A DNA stretch of 64,000 nt from Agromyces aureus (GCF_001660485.1 NZ_CP013979.1:1612001-1676000); one strand, 5' to 3'; positions 35,333-44,106 are shown, counted from the stretch's first letter. Program-made: numbers and translations. Notes: generated by a model from the letters alone, not told the origin.

Positions 35333-35968
35333 CTAGACGTTCGCGGCGCTGAGCGAGGCCAGGAAGTCGGGGTCGCTCGCGAACACGAGCATGCCGATGA
35401 TCGTCACGACGAAGAACGCGACGACGCCCGCGACGAGCGGGATCCACCACGAGAGCCGTCCGGCGCGCAGTCGTGCGCGCGACCAGAGCAGGGCACCGAT
35501 CCAGAGGACGATCTGGAGCACCACGCCGGTCGCGATGATCGACGGCACCGCGGGGCCGGGCGTGAACGTGGTCGGCCCGTCGAGGCCGAGCATCTGCGAC
35601 GAGAGCTTCGCCGATTCGAGCGCCGTCGCGGGAAGCTGCACGAGCGCCACGATGTTGTAGATCAGGCCGAACACGCCGAAGACGAGCAGCGCGATGGTCC
35701 AGAGGCGGTCCCGCGCCGGGGCTGCAGCGTTCGGCCGCCCCGCGACGGGTGCCGGGGCGGGCGCGACGGCGGAGGCCGCGGACGGCCCGGTCGCCTCGGC
35801 GTCGGCCGCGGCATCCGGAACCGCGTTCGGGTCGACGGGCGGCTGCCAGGTCCACCCTTCGGGCGCGTATTCGCCGTACCGCGGACGAGGCCGCTCGTCG
35901 ATCGGGGGAGTCGTGGGCGAATCCTGCCCTGCGGCTCCGGTCGTGCGAGCGGCCTCGTCGTGCGTCAT
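35333..35968 (-). CDS. Membrane protein resembling DUF6264 family
   Basis: A 211-residue protein with an acidic, proline-rich cytosolic N terminus (DERPRPRYGEYAPEGWTW) and three membrane helices (about 88-110, 140-160, 175-195). The RPRYGEYAPEGW motif and the overall plan resemble proteins called DUF6264 in Microbacteriaceae; the assignment is from memory and the function is unknown. It begins 11 bases after the fbaA stop, so it is the second gene of that operon. The larger reading of this frame runs backward through fbaA and is rejected. Confidence 0.75.
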   Translation of the reverse strand: MTHDEAARTTGAAGQDSPTTPPIDERPRPRYGEYAPEGWTWQPPVDPNAVPDAAADAEATGPSAASAVAPAPAPVAGRPNAAAPARDRLWTIALLVFGVFGLIYNIVALVQLPATALESAKLSSQMLGLDGPTTFTPGPAVPSIIATGVVLQIVLWIGALLWSRARLRAGRLSWWIPLVAGVVAFFVVTIIGMLVFASDPDFLASLSAANV

Positions 35969-35979
35969 GCGATCGCGCC

Positions 35980-37011
35980 TTACGCCGAGATGGAGTTGCC
36001 GGCGGAGCCGAGCTGACGGGTCGACTCGACGACGCGAGCGGCCATGGCGGTCTCGGCGACCTTGCCCCAGGCGCGGGGGTCGTAGAGCTTCTTGTTGCCC
36101 ACGCCGCCGTCGACCTTCAGCACGCCGTCGTAGTTCTTGAACATGTAGTCGGCGATCGCACGCGTGTAGGCGTACTGCGTGTCGGTGTCGATGTTCATCT
36201 TCACGACGCCGTTCGCGACGGCCTCGGCGATCTCGGCGTCGGTCGAGCCGGAGCCGCCGTGGAAGACGAGGTCGAGCGGCTTCGGGCCGGTGCCGTACTT
36301 GGCCTGCAGGCCGTCCTGGATGTCCTTGAGCAGCGACGGACGCAGCTTGACGTTGCCGGGCGCGTAGACGCCGTGCACGTTGCCGAACGTGAGGGCGGCC
36401 ATGTAGCGGCCCTGCTCGCCGAGGCCGAGGGCCTCGACGGTCGAGATCGCGTCGTCGAGCGTCGTGTAGAGCGCCTCGTTCGAGCCCTCGTGCTTCACGC
36501 CGTCCTCTTCGCCGCCGACGACGCCGATCTCGACCTCGAGGATCGCGTTGATCGCCTTCATACGGGGGAGGATCTGCTGCGCGATCTCGAGGTTCTCGGC
36601 GAGCGGCACGGCCGAGCCGTCCCACATGTGCGACTGGAAGATCGGGTTGCCGCCGGCCTTCACGGCCTCTTCGGATGCCGCGAGCAGCGGGAACACGAAG
36701 TCCTCGAGCGCGGGCTTCGGGCAGTGGTCGGTGTGCAGCGCGACCGTGACGGGGTAGCTCTTCGCGATCTCGTGCGCGGCCGCGGCGAAGGCGAGGGCGC
36801 CCGTGGCGCGGGCCTTGACGGTGTGGCCGGCGAAGTAGTCGGCGCCGCCGGTCGTGACCTGGATGATGCCGTCGGAGCCGGCCTCGGTGAGGCCCTGCAG
36901 CACCGCGTTGAGGGTCTGCGTCGACGAGACGTTGAACGCCGGGAAGGCGAACGCCTTCGCCTTGGCGGTGTCGAGCATCTGTGCGTACTGCTCGGGGGTG
37001 GCGATGGGCAT
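35980..37011 (-). CDS. fbaA: Class II fructose-bisphosphate aldolase
   Basis: Zinc aldolase cleaving fructose-1,6-bisphosphate in glycolysis and joining triose phosphates in gluconeogenesis, 343 residues. ALHTDHCPKP (about 90-99) and NVHGVYAPGNVKL provide zinc-binding histidines, LEVEIGVVGGEEDGV and DLVFHGGSGS complete the active site. ATG 37011 has AAGGAG 5 bases upstream. It is divergent from the GlpX-like pair, so opposing steps of gluconeogenesis are encoded side by side. Confidence 0.96.
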   Translation of the reverse strand: MPIATPEQYAQMLDTAKAKAFAFPAFNVSSTQTLNAVLQGLTEAGSDGIIQVTTGGADYFAGHTVKARATGALAFAAAAHEIAKSYPVTVALHTDHCPKPALEDFVFPLLAASEEAVKAGGNPIFQSHMWDGSAVPLAENLEIAQQILPRMKAINAILEVEIGVVGGEEDGVKHEGSNEALYTTLDDAISTVEALGLGEQGRYMAALTFGNVHGVYAPGNVKLRPSLLKDIQDGLQAKYGTGPKPLDLVFHGGSGSTDAEIAEAVANGVVKMNIDTDTQYAYTRAIADYMFKNYDGVLKVDGGVGNKKLYDPRAWGKVAETAMAARVVESTRQLGSAGNSISA

Positions 37012-37045
37012 GGCGCTCCTTCGGAAGGCAACAGGATTCACTGCG

Positions 37046-37051
37046 AGTCTA
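37046..37051 (-). promoter_or_regulatory. -10 box of fbaA
   Basis: TAGACT on the minus strand, giving a leader of about 28 bases with a normal ribosome site. Confidence 0.5.
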
Positions 37052-37110
37052 CCGAGGTCGCGAGGAGTGCTCACGTGCGTTGCGCGGGGTGCGGATGCCG
37101 CGGGCTGGGC

Positions 37111-37116
37111 GATGAT
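37111..37116 (+). promoter_or_regulatory. Leaderless -10 box of the GlpX paralogue
   Basis: GATGAT, 6 bases, then GTG 37123. The first base departs from TANNNT. Confidence 0.45.
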
Positions 37117-37122
37117 GGGTCG

Positions 37123-38115
37123 GTGACCCGGTTCCCCGCGCCCTCGCCGTTCGACCCCGCCGTGCGCGAGGCGCTGCTCCTGGCCGTGCGGGCCGCCTCC
37201 ACCGCGGCTCGCCCGCTCGTGGGCGGCGGCGACGGCGATGCGGTCGACGCCGCGGCCGTCGATGCGCTGCGCATCGCCCTCGCCGTCGTGCCGGCCGACA
37301 TCCGGGTGGTCTCGGGCGAGGGCGAGAAGGACGACGCGCCGATGCTGCATCCGGGCGAGTGGTTCGGCACCGGCGCGGGCCCGGCCCTCGATCTCGTGGT
37401 CGACCCCGTCGACGGCACGCGTCTCGCGGCGGCCGGGCGCCCGGGTGCCATGGCGATCCTCGCCGTGGCGCCGCGCGGCTCGTACGCCGACCCCGGTCCG
37501 GCGTTCTACCTCGACAAGCTCGTACATGCGCGGCCTGAGCGGTCTGCGGGCGGCACGAGCACGGACCCGGGCCTCGCGCTCGACCTCTCCGTCGAGGAGA
37601 ACCTCGCACGGCTCGCCGCCGCGCACGGCCGGCCGGTGTCGACCCTGCGCGTCGCGGTGCAACGACGCCCCCGCAACGCGGCCGTCGCCGACGCCGTGCG
37701 CGCGGCGGGCGCGAGCCTGCACGAGTTCGAGCACGGCGACATCGAACGCGTCGCGCACGCGGCCGCGCCCGGCGGCGACCTCGACCTGCTGCTCGGCATC
37801 GGCGGTGCTCCGGAGGGGCTGCTCGAGGCGGCGCTCGTGCGCGCGCACGGCGGGGTCATGCTCGCTCGGTTCGCGCCGCAGTCGCCCGACGAGCAGGCGC
37901 GCGTCACGGGCTTCGGGGCAGGCTTGGCCGAGCACGCCGTCGAGCGCGGGTTCACCGCAGCCGCGGGGGTCGAGCTCGCCGGGCTGTGCGCGGCATCCGC
38001 CCTCGTCGTGATCTCGCCCGTGACCGCGTGCGCCCTCGCACCGGCTCGTGCCCATCTCGTGCTCGTCGACCGAGCCATTCGCGGCCTGGTGACCGCGGCC
38101 TTGACTCCCGGTTAA
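37123..38115 (+). CDS. Divergent GlpX-type phosphatase paralogue
   Basis: A 330-residue protein clearly related to the GlpX encoded just downstream: GEGEKDDAPML, DLVVDPVDGTRLAA, FYLDKLV, SVEENLARLAAAHG and LLGIGGAPEG align with the GlpX blocks. It departs at known functional places: the GRGDK stretch is GGGDG here, so the lysine is lost, and the C-terminal TGVTDGELL and RTESIVLRGKSGT blocks are replaced by an unrelated Ala-rich end. It is therefore a phosphatase of changed substrate, a regulator, or inactive. GTG 37123 fits a leaderless start. Longer readings run through fbaA. Confidence 0.8.
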   Translation: MTRFPAPSPFDPAVREALLLAVRAASTAARPLVGGGDGDAVDAAAVDALRIALAVVPADIRVVSGEGEKDDAPMLHPGEWFGTGAGPALDLVVDPVDGTRLAAAGRPGAMAILAVAPRGSYADPGPAFYLDKLVHARPERSAGGTSTDPGLALDLSVEENLARLAAAHGRPVSTLRVAVQRRPRNAAVADAVRAAGASLHEFEHGDIERVAHAAAPGGDLDLLLGIGGAPEGLLEAALVRAHGGVMLARFAPQSPDEQARVTGFGAGLAEHAVERGFTAAAGVELAGLCAASALVVISPVTACALAPARAHLVLVDRAIRGLVTAALTPG

Positions 38116-38176
38116 GAATCGAGGTTCTTTCAGCGCACGTTCGTGCAGAACCCCTCGGAATCGGCACCTGCGTGCC

Positions 38177-38182
38177 TAGGCT
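38177..38182 (+). promoter_or_regulatory. -10 box of glpX
   Basis: TAGGCT within CCTAGGCTTG, about 75 bases before the start, leaving a leader with GGAGGA. No strong -35 is visible. A weak AAGAA/TTCTT hairpin at 38114-38129 may end the upstream gene. Confidence 0.45.
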
Positions 38183-38257
38183 TGAAGTCGAGCGCACACG
38201 GATCCTCGGCTCGCGAGGGGCTACCAGGGCCGGGCGCACGAACCGGAGGACCACCCG

Positions 38258-39262
38258 ATGATGATGACCCCTGCCGACGACAGCCTCTATCTCCACCCCG
38301 ATCGCAACATCGCGCTCGAGCTCGTGCGGGCCACCGAGGCCGCGGCGATCCGCTCCTACCCGTGGATCGGCCGGGGCGACAAGCTCGGCGCCGACGGTGC
38401 GGCGGTCGACGCGATGCGGGCCTTCCTCGGCACGGTGAACTTCGACGGCGTCGTCGTCATCGGCGAGGGCGAGAAGGACGCCGCCCCCATGCTCTTCAAC
38501 GGCGAGCGCGTCGGCACGGGCCGCGGCCCCGCCTGCGACATCGCGGTCGACCCGATCGACGGCACCTCGCTCACGGCCGCGGGCCGCCACAACGCCCTGT
38601 CGGTCATCGCGGTCGCCGATCGCGGCACCATGCTCGACGCGTCGTCGGTGTTCTACATGGACAAGATCGTGACGGATGCCACGGGCATCGGCGTCGTCGA
38701 CATCCGCCGCCCGATCGGCGAGAACCTGCGCGCGCTCGCCGCGGCGAAGGGCAAGGAGGTCGGCGAGCTGCGCGTCGCCGTGCTGAACCGCGAACGCCAC
38801 GAGCAGCTCATCGCCGACATCCGCGAGGCGGGCGCCGGAACGCGCCTCATGAGCGACGGCGACGTCGCCGGCGGCATCAACGCCGCGCGGTACGAGTCGC
38901 GCATCGACATGTGCGTCGGCATCGGCGGCAGCCCAGAGGGCATCACCACCGCGTGCGCGATCAAGGCGCTCGGCGGGTTCATGCAGGGGGTCCTCGCGCC
39001 GAAGGACGACGCGGAGCGCGCTCGCGGCGAGGCCGCCGGACTCGACTGCGACCGGGTGTACGAGCTCGACGAACTCGTGCGCGGCGACAACACCTTCTTC
39101 GTCGCCACCGGCGTCACCGACGGCGAACTCCTCGAAGGCGTGCGCAAGAAGGGCCCGATCATCCGCACCGAGTCGATCGTGCTGCGCGGCAAGTCGGGCA
39201 CCATCCGCCGCATCGTCGCCGACCACCTCGTGGAGAAGTGGCTGCACGACACCGACCGTTGA
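38258..39262 (+). CDS. glpX: Class II fructose-1,6-bisphosphatase
   Basis: Gluconeogenic phosphatase of 334 residues, the main FBPase in actinobacteria. GRGDKLGADGAAVDAMR, IGEGEKDAAPML, AVDPIDGTSLTAAGR and GIGGSPEG are the lithium-sensitive phosphatase active-site motifs, and the C-terminal FFVATGVTDGELL and RTESIVLRGKSGTIR blocks are complete. Three ATG codons in a row occur; the first has GGAGGA 7 bases upstream. It follows its divergent paralogue by 142 bases with its own promoter. Confidence 0.95.
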   Translation: MMMTPADDSLYLHPDRNIALELVRATEAAAIRSYPWIGRGDKLGADGAAVDAMRAFLGTVNFDGVVVIGEGEKDAAPMLFNGERVGTGRGPACDIAVDPIDGTSLTAAGRHNALSVIAVADRGTMLDASSVFYMDKIVTDATGIGVVDIRRPIGENLRALAAAKGKEVGELRVAVLNRERHEQLIADIREAGAGTRLMSDGDVAGGINAARYESRIDMCVGIGGSPEGITTACAIKALGGFMQGVLAPKDDAERARGEAAGLDCDRVYELDELVRGDNTFFVATGVTDGELLEGVRKKGPIIRTESIVLRGKSGTIRRIVADHLVEKWLHDTDR

Positions 39263-39296
39263 CCGTCCGACGGTCGCGGCGCGCCACGGCGGCGCC

Positions 39297-39302
39297 GACA
39301 AT
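39297..39302 (+). promoter_or_regulatory. Possible leaderless -10 box of the MFS gene
   Basis: GACAAT, 6 bases, then ATG 39309. The spacer happens to contain GGAGG, so a led transcript from elsewhere is equally possible. Confidence 0.4.
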
Positions 39303-39308
39303 GGAGGC

Positions 39309-40691
39309 ATGAGCGACCGTTCCACGCTGCCGCGCGCCCTGCGCCCCTTCGGCATCGCGCAGTACCGCCTGCTCGCGCTCGCCCTCGCGGCGTCGCTGCT
39401 GTCGGCGGGCGCGTGGCTCGTCGCGGCGGTCTGGCAGGTCGTCGAACTCGGCGGCACGCCCATCGACCTCTCGCTGGTGGCGGTCGGGTCGAGCCTCGGG
39501 CTCGTGCTCGCAGTGCTCATCGGCGGGGTCGCGGCCGACCGGATCCCGCAGCGCCGCATCCTCATCACGGTCGAGGTCGTGCGCGGACTCGCGTTCGCGG
39601 TCGCGGCGGTGCTCGCCGCGACCGGCGTCATCGAGGTCTGGCACATCGCCGTGATCTCGTTCGTGCTCGGCCTCGCCGACGGCTTCTTCTACCCCGCCTA
39701 CTCGGCGTGGCTGCCGGCACTCCTGCCCGCATCGCAACTGCTCGCCGCGAACGGCATCGAGGGCGTGCTGCGCCCCGCCGTCATGCAGGCGGCCGGCCCG
39801 GCGCTCGCGAGCGCGTTCATCGCGCTGCAGGGGCCGTGGTTGGCGTTCGCGGCCGTCGCGGTCATGCAGGTCGTCGCCGCCGTCGTGCTCGCGTTCATGC
39901 GCACGACGCCCGTGCGCCGCGACCCCAACGAGGTCGTGCGTCACCCGGTGCGCCAGTCGATCATCGACCTGCGCGACGGATTCCGGTACCTGGTCCGCAC
40001 GAAGTGGCTGCTCGCCACGCTCGTCTTCTCGATCGTGCTGGTGTTCCTCATCATGGGGCCGATCGAGGTGCTGCTGCCGTTCGCGGTCAAGGACCAGACG
40101 GGCGGCGGTGCCGGCGCGTTCGCGCTCGCGCTCGCCGCGTTCGGCGTGGGCGGTGCGGTCGGCTCGCTCTCGGTCGCGTCGTTCCGCCTGCCGCGGCGCT
40201 ACCTCACGCTGATGATCCTCGCGTGGGGCGTCGGATGTCTCCCGCTCGCGATCATCGGATACACCTCGCAGCTCTGGGTGATGGTGATCGCCCTGTTCCT
40301 GGTCGGGGTGCTCTTCGACGGCGCGCAGGTGGTGTGGGGCACGCTGCTGCAGCGCCGGGTGCCGCCCTCGATGCTCGGACGGGTCTCGAGCCTCGACTTC
40401 TTCGTCTCGCTCGCCCTGATGCCCGTGTCGATGGCCGTCGCCGGTCCGGTCGGCGAGGCGATCGGCCTCGCGCCCGCGTTCCTCATCGCCGGACTCGTGC
40501 CGCCGCTCGTCGCGTTCGCGACGCTGGCGATCGCCCGACTCGGATCGGACGAGCTCGCGCACCCGCTCGACTCGTCGCCGCCGACCGACGCGGTGGCCGT
40601 CGTCACCGGAGCCGAGGCGGCGGCCGGGTTCGCGGCGCCCGCCGACGAGCGGCATCCGCGCGCATCCGACGGCGACGCAGCGCGCGACTGA
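39309..40691 (+). CDS. MFS transporter, MFS_3 (EntS-like) type
   Basis: A 12-helix major facilitator of 460 residues. RPFGIAQYRLLALALAASLLSAGAW in helix 1, GGVAADRIPQRRILI between helices 2 and 3 and DGFFYPAYSAWLPALLP are typical of the MFS_3 group containing enterobactin exporter EntS, so export of a siderophore or other small molecule is possible. The last 50 residues are a hydrophilic tail with APADERHPRASDGD. No biosynthetic genes lie nearby. Confidence 0.9.
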   Translation: MSDRSTLPRALRPFGIAQYRLLALALAASLLSAGAWLVAAVWQVVELGGTPIDLSLVAVGSSLGLVLAVLIGGVAADRIPQRRILITVEVVRGLAFAVAAVLAATGVIEVWHIAVISFVLGLADGFFYPAYSAWLPALLPASQLLAANGIEGVLRPAVMQAAGPALASAFIALQGPWLAFAAVAVMQVVAAVVLAFMRTTPVRRDPNEVVRHPVRQSIIDLRDGFRYLVRTKWLLATLVFSIVLVFLIMGPIEVLLPFAVKDQTGGGAGAFALALAAFGVGGAVGSLSVASFRLPRRYLTLMILAWGVGCLPLAIIGYTSQLWVMVIALFLVGVLFDGAQVVWGTLLQRRVPPSMLGRVSSLDFFVSLALMPVSMAVAGPVGEAIGLAPAFLIAGLVPPLVAFATLAIARLGSDELAHPLDSSPPTDAVAVVTGAEAAAGFAAPADERHPRASDGDAARD

Positions 40692-40768
40692 CCGTCCGAT
40701 CGCCGTCGCACCGGCCCTCGACGCGGCGCGTCTCGTGTGCGAGGGTGGGCGCGGAGAAGGAGGATCTC

Positions 40769-41158
40769 ATGGTGGAGATCAGCGACGCGTTCCCGGGGTT
40801 CAGCGTCAATGACGTCGAAGCGGCGAGGGTGTTCTACGGCGAGGTGCTCGGGCTGTCCGTGTCGGAGTCGATGGGCGGGCTGCAGTTCACGCTGCCATCG
40901 GACCAGGGCGTCTTCGTCTACCCGAAGGACGACCACCAGCCAGCGTCGTTCACGATCCTGAACTTCGTGGTGCCCGACATCGGGCAGGCGGTCGACGACC
41001 TCAACACGGCGGGGGTCGTGACGAAGATCTACACCGACCCGCATGCGTTCGGCACCGATGAGCGCGGCATCGCCTGGGGCTCGCGCACGGGTCAGGGGCC
41101 GGACATCTGCTGGTTCAGGGACCCCTCGGGCAATGTGCTGAGCCTGATCCAGGGCTGA
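40769..41158 (+). CDS. VOC/glyoxalase superfamily protein
   Basis: A 129-residue single-copy beta-alpha-beta-beta-beta metalloenzyme-type protein. FSVNDVEAARVFYGEVLGLSV opens the fold and ICWFRDPSGNVLSLIQ closes it, with the C-terminal metal-binding position changed to a serine-glycine-asparagine context (PSGN), and the N-terminal side lacking the usual histidine. It may thus be a non-metal VOC protein. AAGGAGG lies 5 bases before ATG 40769, and the frame upstream overlaps the MFS gene and is ignored. Substrate unknown. Confidence 0.85.
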   Translation: MVEISDAFPGFSVNDVEAARVFYGEVLGLSVSESMGGLQFTLPSDQGVFVYPKDDHQPASFTILNFVVPDIGQAVDDLNTAGVVTKIYTDPHAFGTDERGIAWGSRTGQGPDICWFRDPSGNVLSLIQG

Positions 41159-41239
41159 GGTCCTGAAGACCTCGAGTCCTCCGACGAGGAACTCGTGGAT
41201 CTCAGTGCCAGCCCTCAGTCGGGCGGCCGCGATCAGGCG

Positions 41240-41245
41240 TAGACC
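41240..41245 (+). promoter_or_regulatory. Possible leaderless -10 box
   Basis: TAGACC, 6 bases, then ATG 41252. The last base is C rather than T. Confidence 0.4.
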
Positions 41246-41251
41246 GGTCGC

Positions 41252-41563
41252 ATGTTGGGACAGAAACTGAACTCGCCATGGGCGTCGAGCGAGGGCGTGT
41301 ACACCCACACGTGGACCTACCAGGTCACGCACCCGGGGCGCACGATCGTCGAGGTCGCCCTCACCTCGGTCAACAGCATCGACGATGACGACGGCACGTT
41401 CGCGCGCTTCGGCGTCTCGCAGATCGTGAGCGATTCGGGCGTCGAGAACTTCGGCGACGACGGACCGCCGGTGGTCGCGCGCGACGGCGTGACGAGCGTC
41501 AGCGTGCGGATGTTCGTCTTCAACTCGTACGCTCGCGGCCGTGTGTCGCGGAACTTCTGGTGA
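41252..41563 (+). CDS. Small protein of unknown function
   Basis: A 103-residue protein with no signal or membrane segment. VYTHTWTYQVTHPGRTIVEVALTSVNSIDDDDG suggests alternating beta strands (core TWTYQVTH), and it ends in YARGRVSRNFW. I do not recognise a family. It is followed at once by another small gene with overlapping translation signals, so the two form a unit. Codon use matches its neighbours. Confidence 0.65.
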   Translation: MLGQKLNSPWASSEGVYTHTWTYQVTHPGRTIVEVALTSVNSIDDDDGTFARFGVSQIVSDSGVENFGDDGPPVVARDGVTSVSVRMFVFNSYARGRVSRNFW

Positions 41564-41574
41564 GGAGCCGACCG

Positions 41575-41907
41575 ATGTTCGATGAGACTGCAAGCAGCGA
41601 CGACGCCGTCACGCGCCAGCGCACGAGCGTGCTGTTCGATCCGGAGACCGGACGAGCGGTGTACGGCCACACCTTCGTCGGCGAGGACGACGAGTGGTCG
41701 GCCCCGGAGGGCGAGCGGGCTCGCCGGCAGGTACTGCTCGACGACGCCGGCGAAGACGACGCGCGTCGGTTGCGCTTCGCGGACGCGTCGGCCGAACTGC
41801 GGGTCGACGGCCCGGCGGAGCTGGAGGTCGTCGACGACGTGGTGCGACTTCGACGGGTGAAGACGAAGACGCGCGGTCTGCCGGATCGACTTCGCCGACG
41901 TGACTGA
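41575..41907 (+). CDS. Small acidic protein of unknown function
   Basis: A 110-residue protein rich in Asp, Glu and Arg. VLFDPETGRAVYGHTFVG and APEGERARRQVLLDDAG are its clearest stretches. GAGGAG, which begins inside the previous stop region, lies 7 bases before ATG 41575; a GTG at 41560 overlaps that stop and is less likely. No family recognised. Its TGA abuts the minus-strand TCA of rmuC in the palindrome TGATCA, so the two convergent stops touch. Confidence 0.65.
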   Translation: MFDETASSDDAVTRQRTSVLFDPETGRAVYGHTFVGEDDEWSAPEGERARRQVLLDDAGEDDARRLRFADASAELRVDGPAELEVVDDVVRLRRVKTKTRGLPDRLRRRD

Positions 41908-43371
41908 TCAGATCGAACGGATCTCGGGGTCGATGTCGGCGCTGAAGTCGATCTCGACGGGCTCGAGGTCGAGCACCGCGTCGGTCGATTCGGGCGTCGT
42001 GCGGCCGGAGGTGCCGGCTTCGACGACGGCGGTGTCGGTCGACGCCGCCGTGAACTCGTAGGCCGTGAGTTCGCGCGGACTCTCTTCGATGCCTTCGAGC
42101 TGCGCGAGCACCTTGGTCTCGTCGAGGGCCTTGAGCTTGCGTGCGGTCGGCATGACGCGCGTCTCGAGCGAGCCGACGAACGCGTTGTAGTCCTTGACGG
42201 TGCGCTCGATGGTGCGGCCGAGCTTCTCGATCTGGCCGGCGGTGACCGACAGACGCGTGTAGAGCTCGCGGCTGAGGTCGAAGAGCGTCTTCGCCTCTTT
42301 CGTCAACACGTCTTGCTGCCAGCTGAAGGCGACCGTCTTCAGCACCGACCACAGCGTGACGGGCGACGCGAGGGCCACGCGCTTCGAGAACGCGTAGTCC
42401 ATCAGCGCGGGATCGGTCTCGAGCGCGCTCGAGACGAGCGACTCGCTCGGGATGAACGCGATGACCATTTCTGGGGAGGCGCCGAGCCCGGCCCAGTAGG
42501 TCTTGCCGCCGAGGGCGGTGATGTGATCGCGCACGGCCTTGACGTGCTGCTTCATGAGCGCCTCACGGCGTGCGGCCTCGGCGCCCGTCGCCGTCGCCGG
42601 GATCTGGCTCGCCTCGAGGTAGGCGTTGAAGGGCACCTTGGCGTCGACGGCGATGTTCTTGCCGCCGGGCAGGTGGATGACCATGTCGGGTCGGCCCGCG
42701 CCCGAGTCGGTGCTGATCGAGTGCTGGGTGTCGAAGTCGACGCGCTCGAGGAGGCCCGCGGCCTCGACGACGCTGCGCAGTTGGGTCTCGCCCCAGACGC
42801 CTCGCGTGCTGTTCGAACGGAGGGCGGACGCGAGCGTCTCGGCCGTGGAGCGCAGACGCTCCTCGTTCTCGGCGGCGATGCGCAGCTGCTGGCTGAGCTC
42901 GCCGTGCTGGCGGTGACGCTGGGTCTCGAGTTCGGTGACCTTGGCCTGCATCTCGGTGATGGTCTGCTTCACGGGCGCGAGCGCCTGCAGCACCTTGCTG
43001 TCGGCGGCTTCTCGCGACTCGCGCTGCTGCTGCTCGGCGCGCTGGCGCTCGACGATCTCGCGGTACTGGGCGCGCGCCGACTCGATCTGCTCGCGGAGGC
43101 CGACCGTCGTGGCCTCGACGGATGCGAGCTCGGCGCGGAGCTGCGCCTGCACCTGCTGCTCCTCTGCACGGATGCGGGCCTGCTCGGCCGAACCCCCGGC
43201 CTGGAGCGCGGCGATCGCGGCCTGGTGACGGGCCTCGACCAGTGCGGGGTCTTCGATCGCGGGGGCGTCGGCCGCGGCATCCGTCGCACGCCTGGAGGCG
43301 AGGAACCACGTGGCGAGCGCGCCGAGGGCGATGCCGACGACGAGGCCGATGACGAGCAGCAGGATCTCCAT
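41908..43371 (-). CDS. rmuC: DNA recombination protein RmuC
   Basis: A 487-residue protein thought to limit inversions at short inverted repeats. An N-terminal membrane helix (about 2-24, MEILLLVIGLVVGIALG) precedes a long coiled coil (about 50-190) and the RmuC nuclease-like domain with STRGVWGETQLRSVVEAAGLL, RPDMVIHLPGGKNIAVDAKVP and YWAGLGASPEMVIAFIPSE. The DAK residues are the PD-(D/E)XK-type core. ATG 43371 is chosen because it starts directly at the helix. Relevant to the many repeats in this window only by coincidence of place. Confidence 0.93.
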   Translation of the reverse strand: MEILLLVIGLVVGIALGALATWFLASRRATDAAADAPAIEDPALVEARHQAAIAALQAGGSAEQARIRAEEQQVQAQLRAELASVEATTVGLREQIESARAQYREIVERQRAEQQQRESREAADSKVLQALAPVKQTITEMQAKVTELETQRHRQHGELSQQLRIAAENEERLRSTAETLASALRSNSTRGVWGETQLRSVVEAAGLLERVDFDTQHSISTDSGAGRPDMVIHLPGGKNIAVDAKVPFNAYLEASQIPATATGAEAARREALMKQHVKAVRDHITALGGKTYWAGLGASPEMVIAFIPSESLVSSALETDPALMDYAFSKRVALASPVTLWSVLKTVAFSWQQDVLTKEAKTLFDLSRELYTRLSVTAGQIEKLGRTIERTVKDYNAFVGSLETRVMPTARKLKALDETKVLAQLEGIEESPRELTAYEFTAASTDTAVVEAGTSGRTTPESTDAVLDLEPVEIDFSADIDPEIRSI

Positions 43372-43428
43372 GCCGCCAAGTGTGACAGCGGCCGCCGACA
43401 TCGCCAGGGCGAGCGGTCGGCGTGGTCG

Positions 43429-44055
43429 TTACTGCAGCGCCATGGGGCCGTGCGTCGCCTTGCGCGTGGCGGTCGCCGCCTGGCCGATCGCGCCGAACGG
43501 CACGCGCGTCACGTGGGCGAGCCGGTCGAGGTCGTCGACGTCGTGGCGGGCGGCGGCGTGCACCATGATCGCGGCGCAGGCCTCGGCATCCGCCAGCGCA
43601 TCGTGGTGGGAGAACCCCTCGAAGCCCGCGGCCATCGCCGCGACCGGCAGCCGGTACGACTCGAGGTGGTAGGTCTTGCGGGCGACCTGCAGGCTGCAGA
43701 GCGAGCGGTGGTTCGGCACCTCGAGGCCGAACGCCTCGGTGGTCGCCGCGATGACGCGCAGGTCGAAGCCCGCGTTGTGCGCGACGAGCACGTCGGCGCC
43801 CGCGAACTCGGCGAACACCGGCAGCAGGTCGGCCCAGCCCGCGGCATCGGCGACCATGTCGCGCGTGATGCCGTGCACGCGCACGTTCCACTCCGAGAAC
43901 TCGTCGTGGGGGAACGGCGGGCGGATGTAGCGGTGCAGGCGATCGACCACGACGCCGTCGCGCACCTTCACGAGGCCGATGGAGCAGGCCGACGCGCTCG
44001 ACGGGTTGGCGGTCTCGAAGTCGATCGCGGTGAAGTCCACTGGCACGCCATGCAT
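43429..44055 (-). CDS. DEDDh 3'-5' exonuclease (DnaQ-like)
   Basis: A 208-residue exonuclease of the DNA polymerase III epsilon fold. The metal-binding acids are in AIDFETAN (about 10-17), LVAHNAGFDLRV (aspartate) and the final HHDALADAEACA (His and Asp), so the DEDDh set is complete. Relatives trim DNA or RNA ends; the lack of BRCT or helicase domains leaves its role open. Start uncertain: ATG 44055, or GTG codons 3 or 5 codons later. It lies 57 bases upstream of rmuC on the same strand, and both are DNA-repair genes. Confidence 0.88.
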   Translation of the reverse strand: MHGVPVDFTAIDFETANPSSASACSIGLVKVRDGVVVDRLHRYIRPPFPHDEFSEWNVRVHGITRDMVADAAGWADLLPVFAEFAGADVLVAHNAGFDLRVIAATTEAFGLEVPNHRSLCSLQVARKTYHLESYRLPVAAMAAGFEGFSHHDALADAEACAAIMVHAAARHDVDDLDRLAHVTRVPFGAIGQAATATRKATHGPMALQ

Positions 44056-44100
44056 CGTGCCATGCGCCTCCGACGGTTGACGGAAGCCTCGCCGCGGGCG

Positions 44101-44106
44101 TGGAAT
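44101..44106 (+). promoter_or_regulatory. Possible leaderless -10 box of the methyltransferase
   Basis: TGGAAT, 6 bases, then ATG 44113. The second base is G, so the box is weak. Confidence 0.35.

Noticed and set aside
37012..38055. A 691-residue minus-strand protein joining fbaA to sequence upstream
   Set aside because: fbaA has a normal start at 37011 with a ribosome site; the upstream extension is antisense to the GlpX paralogue.
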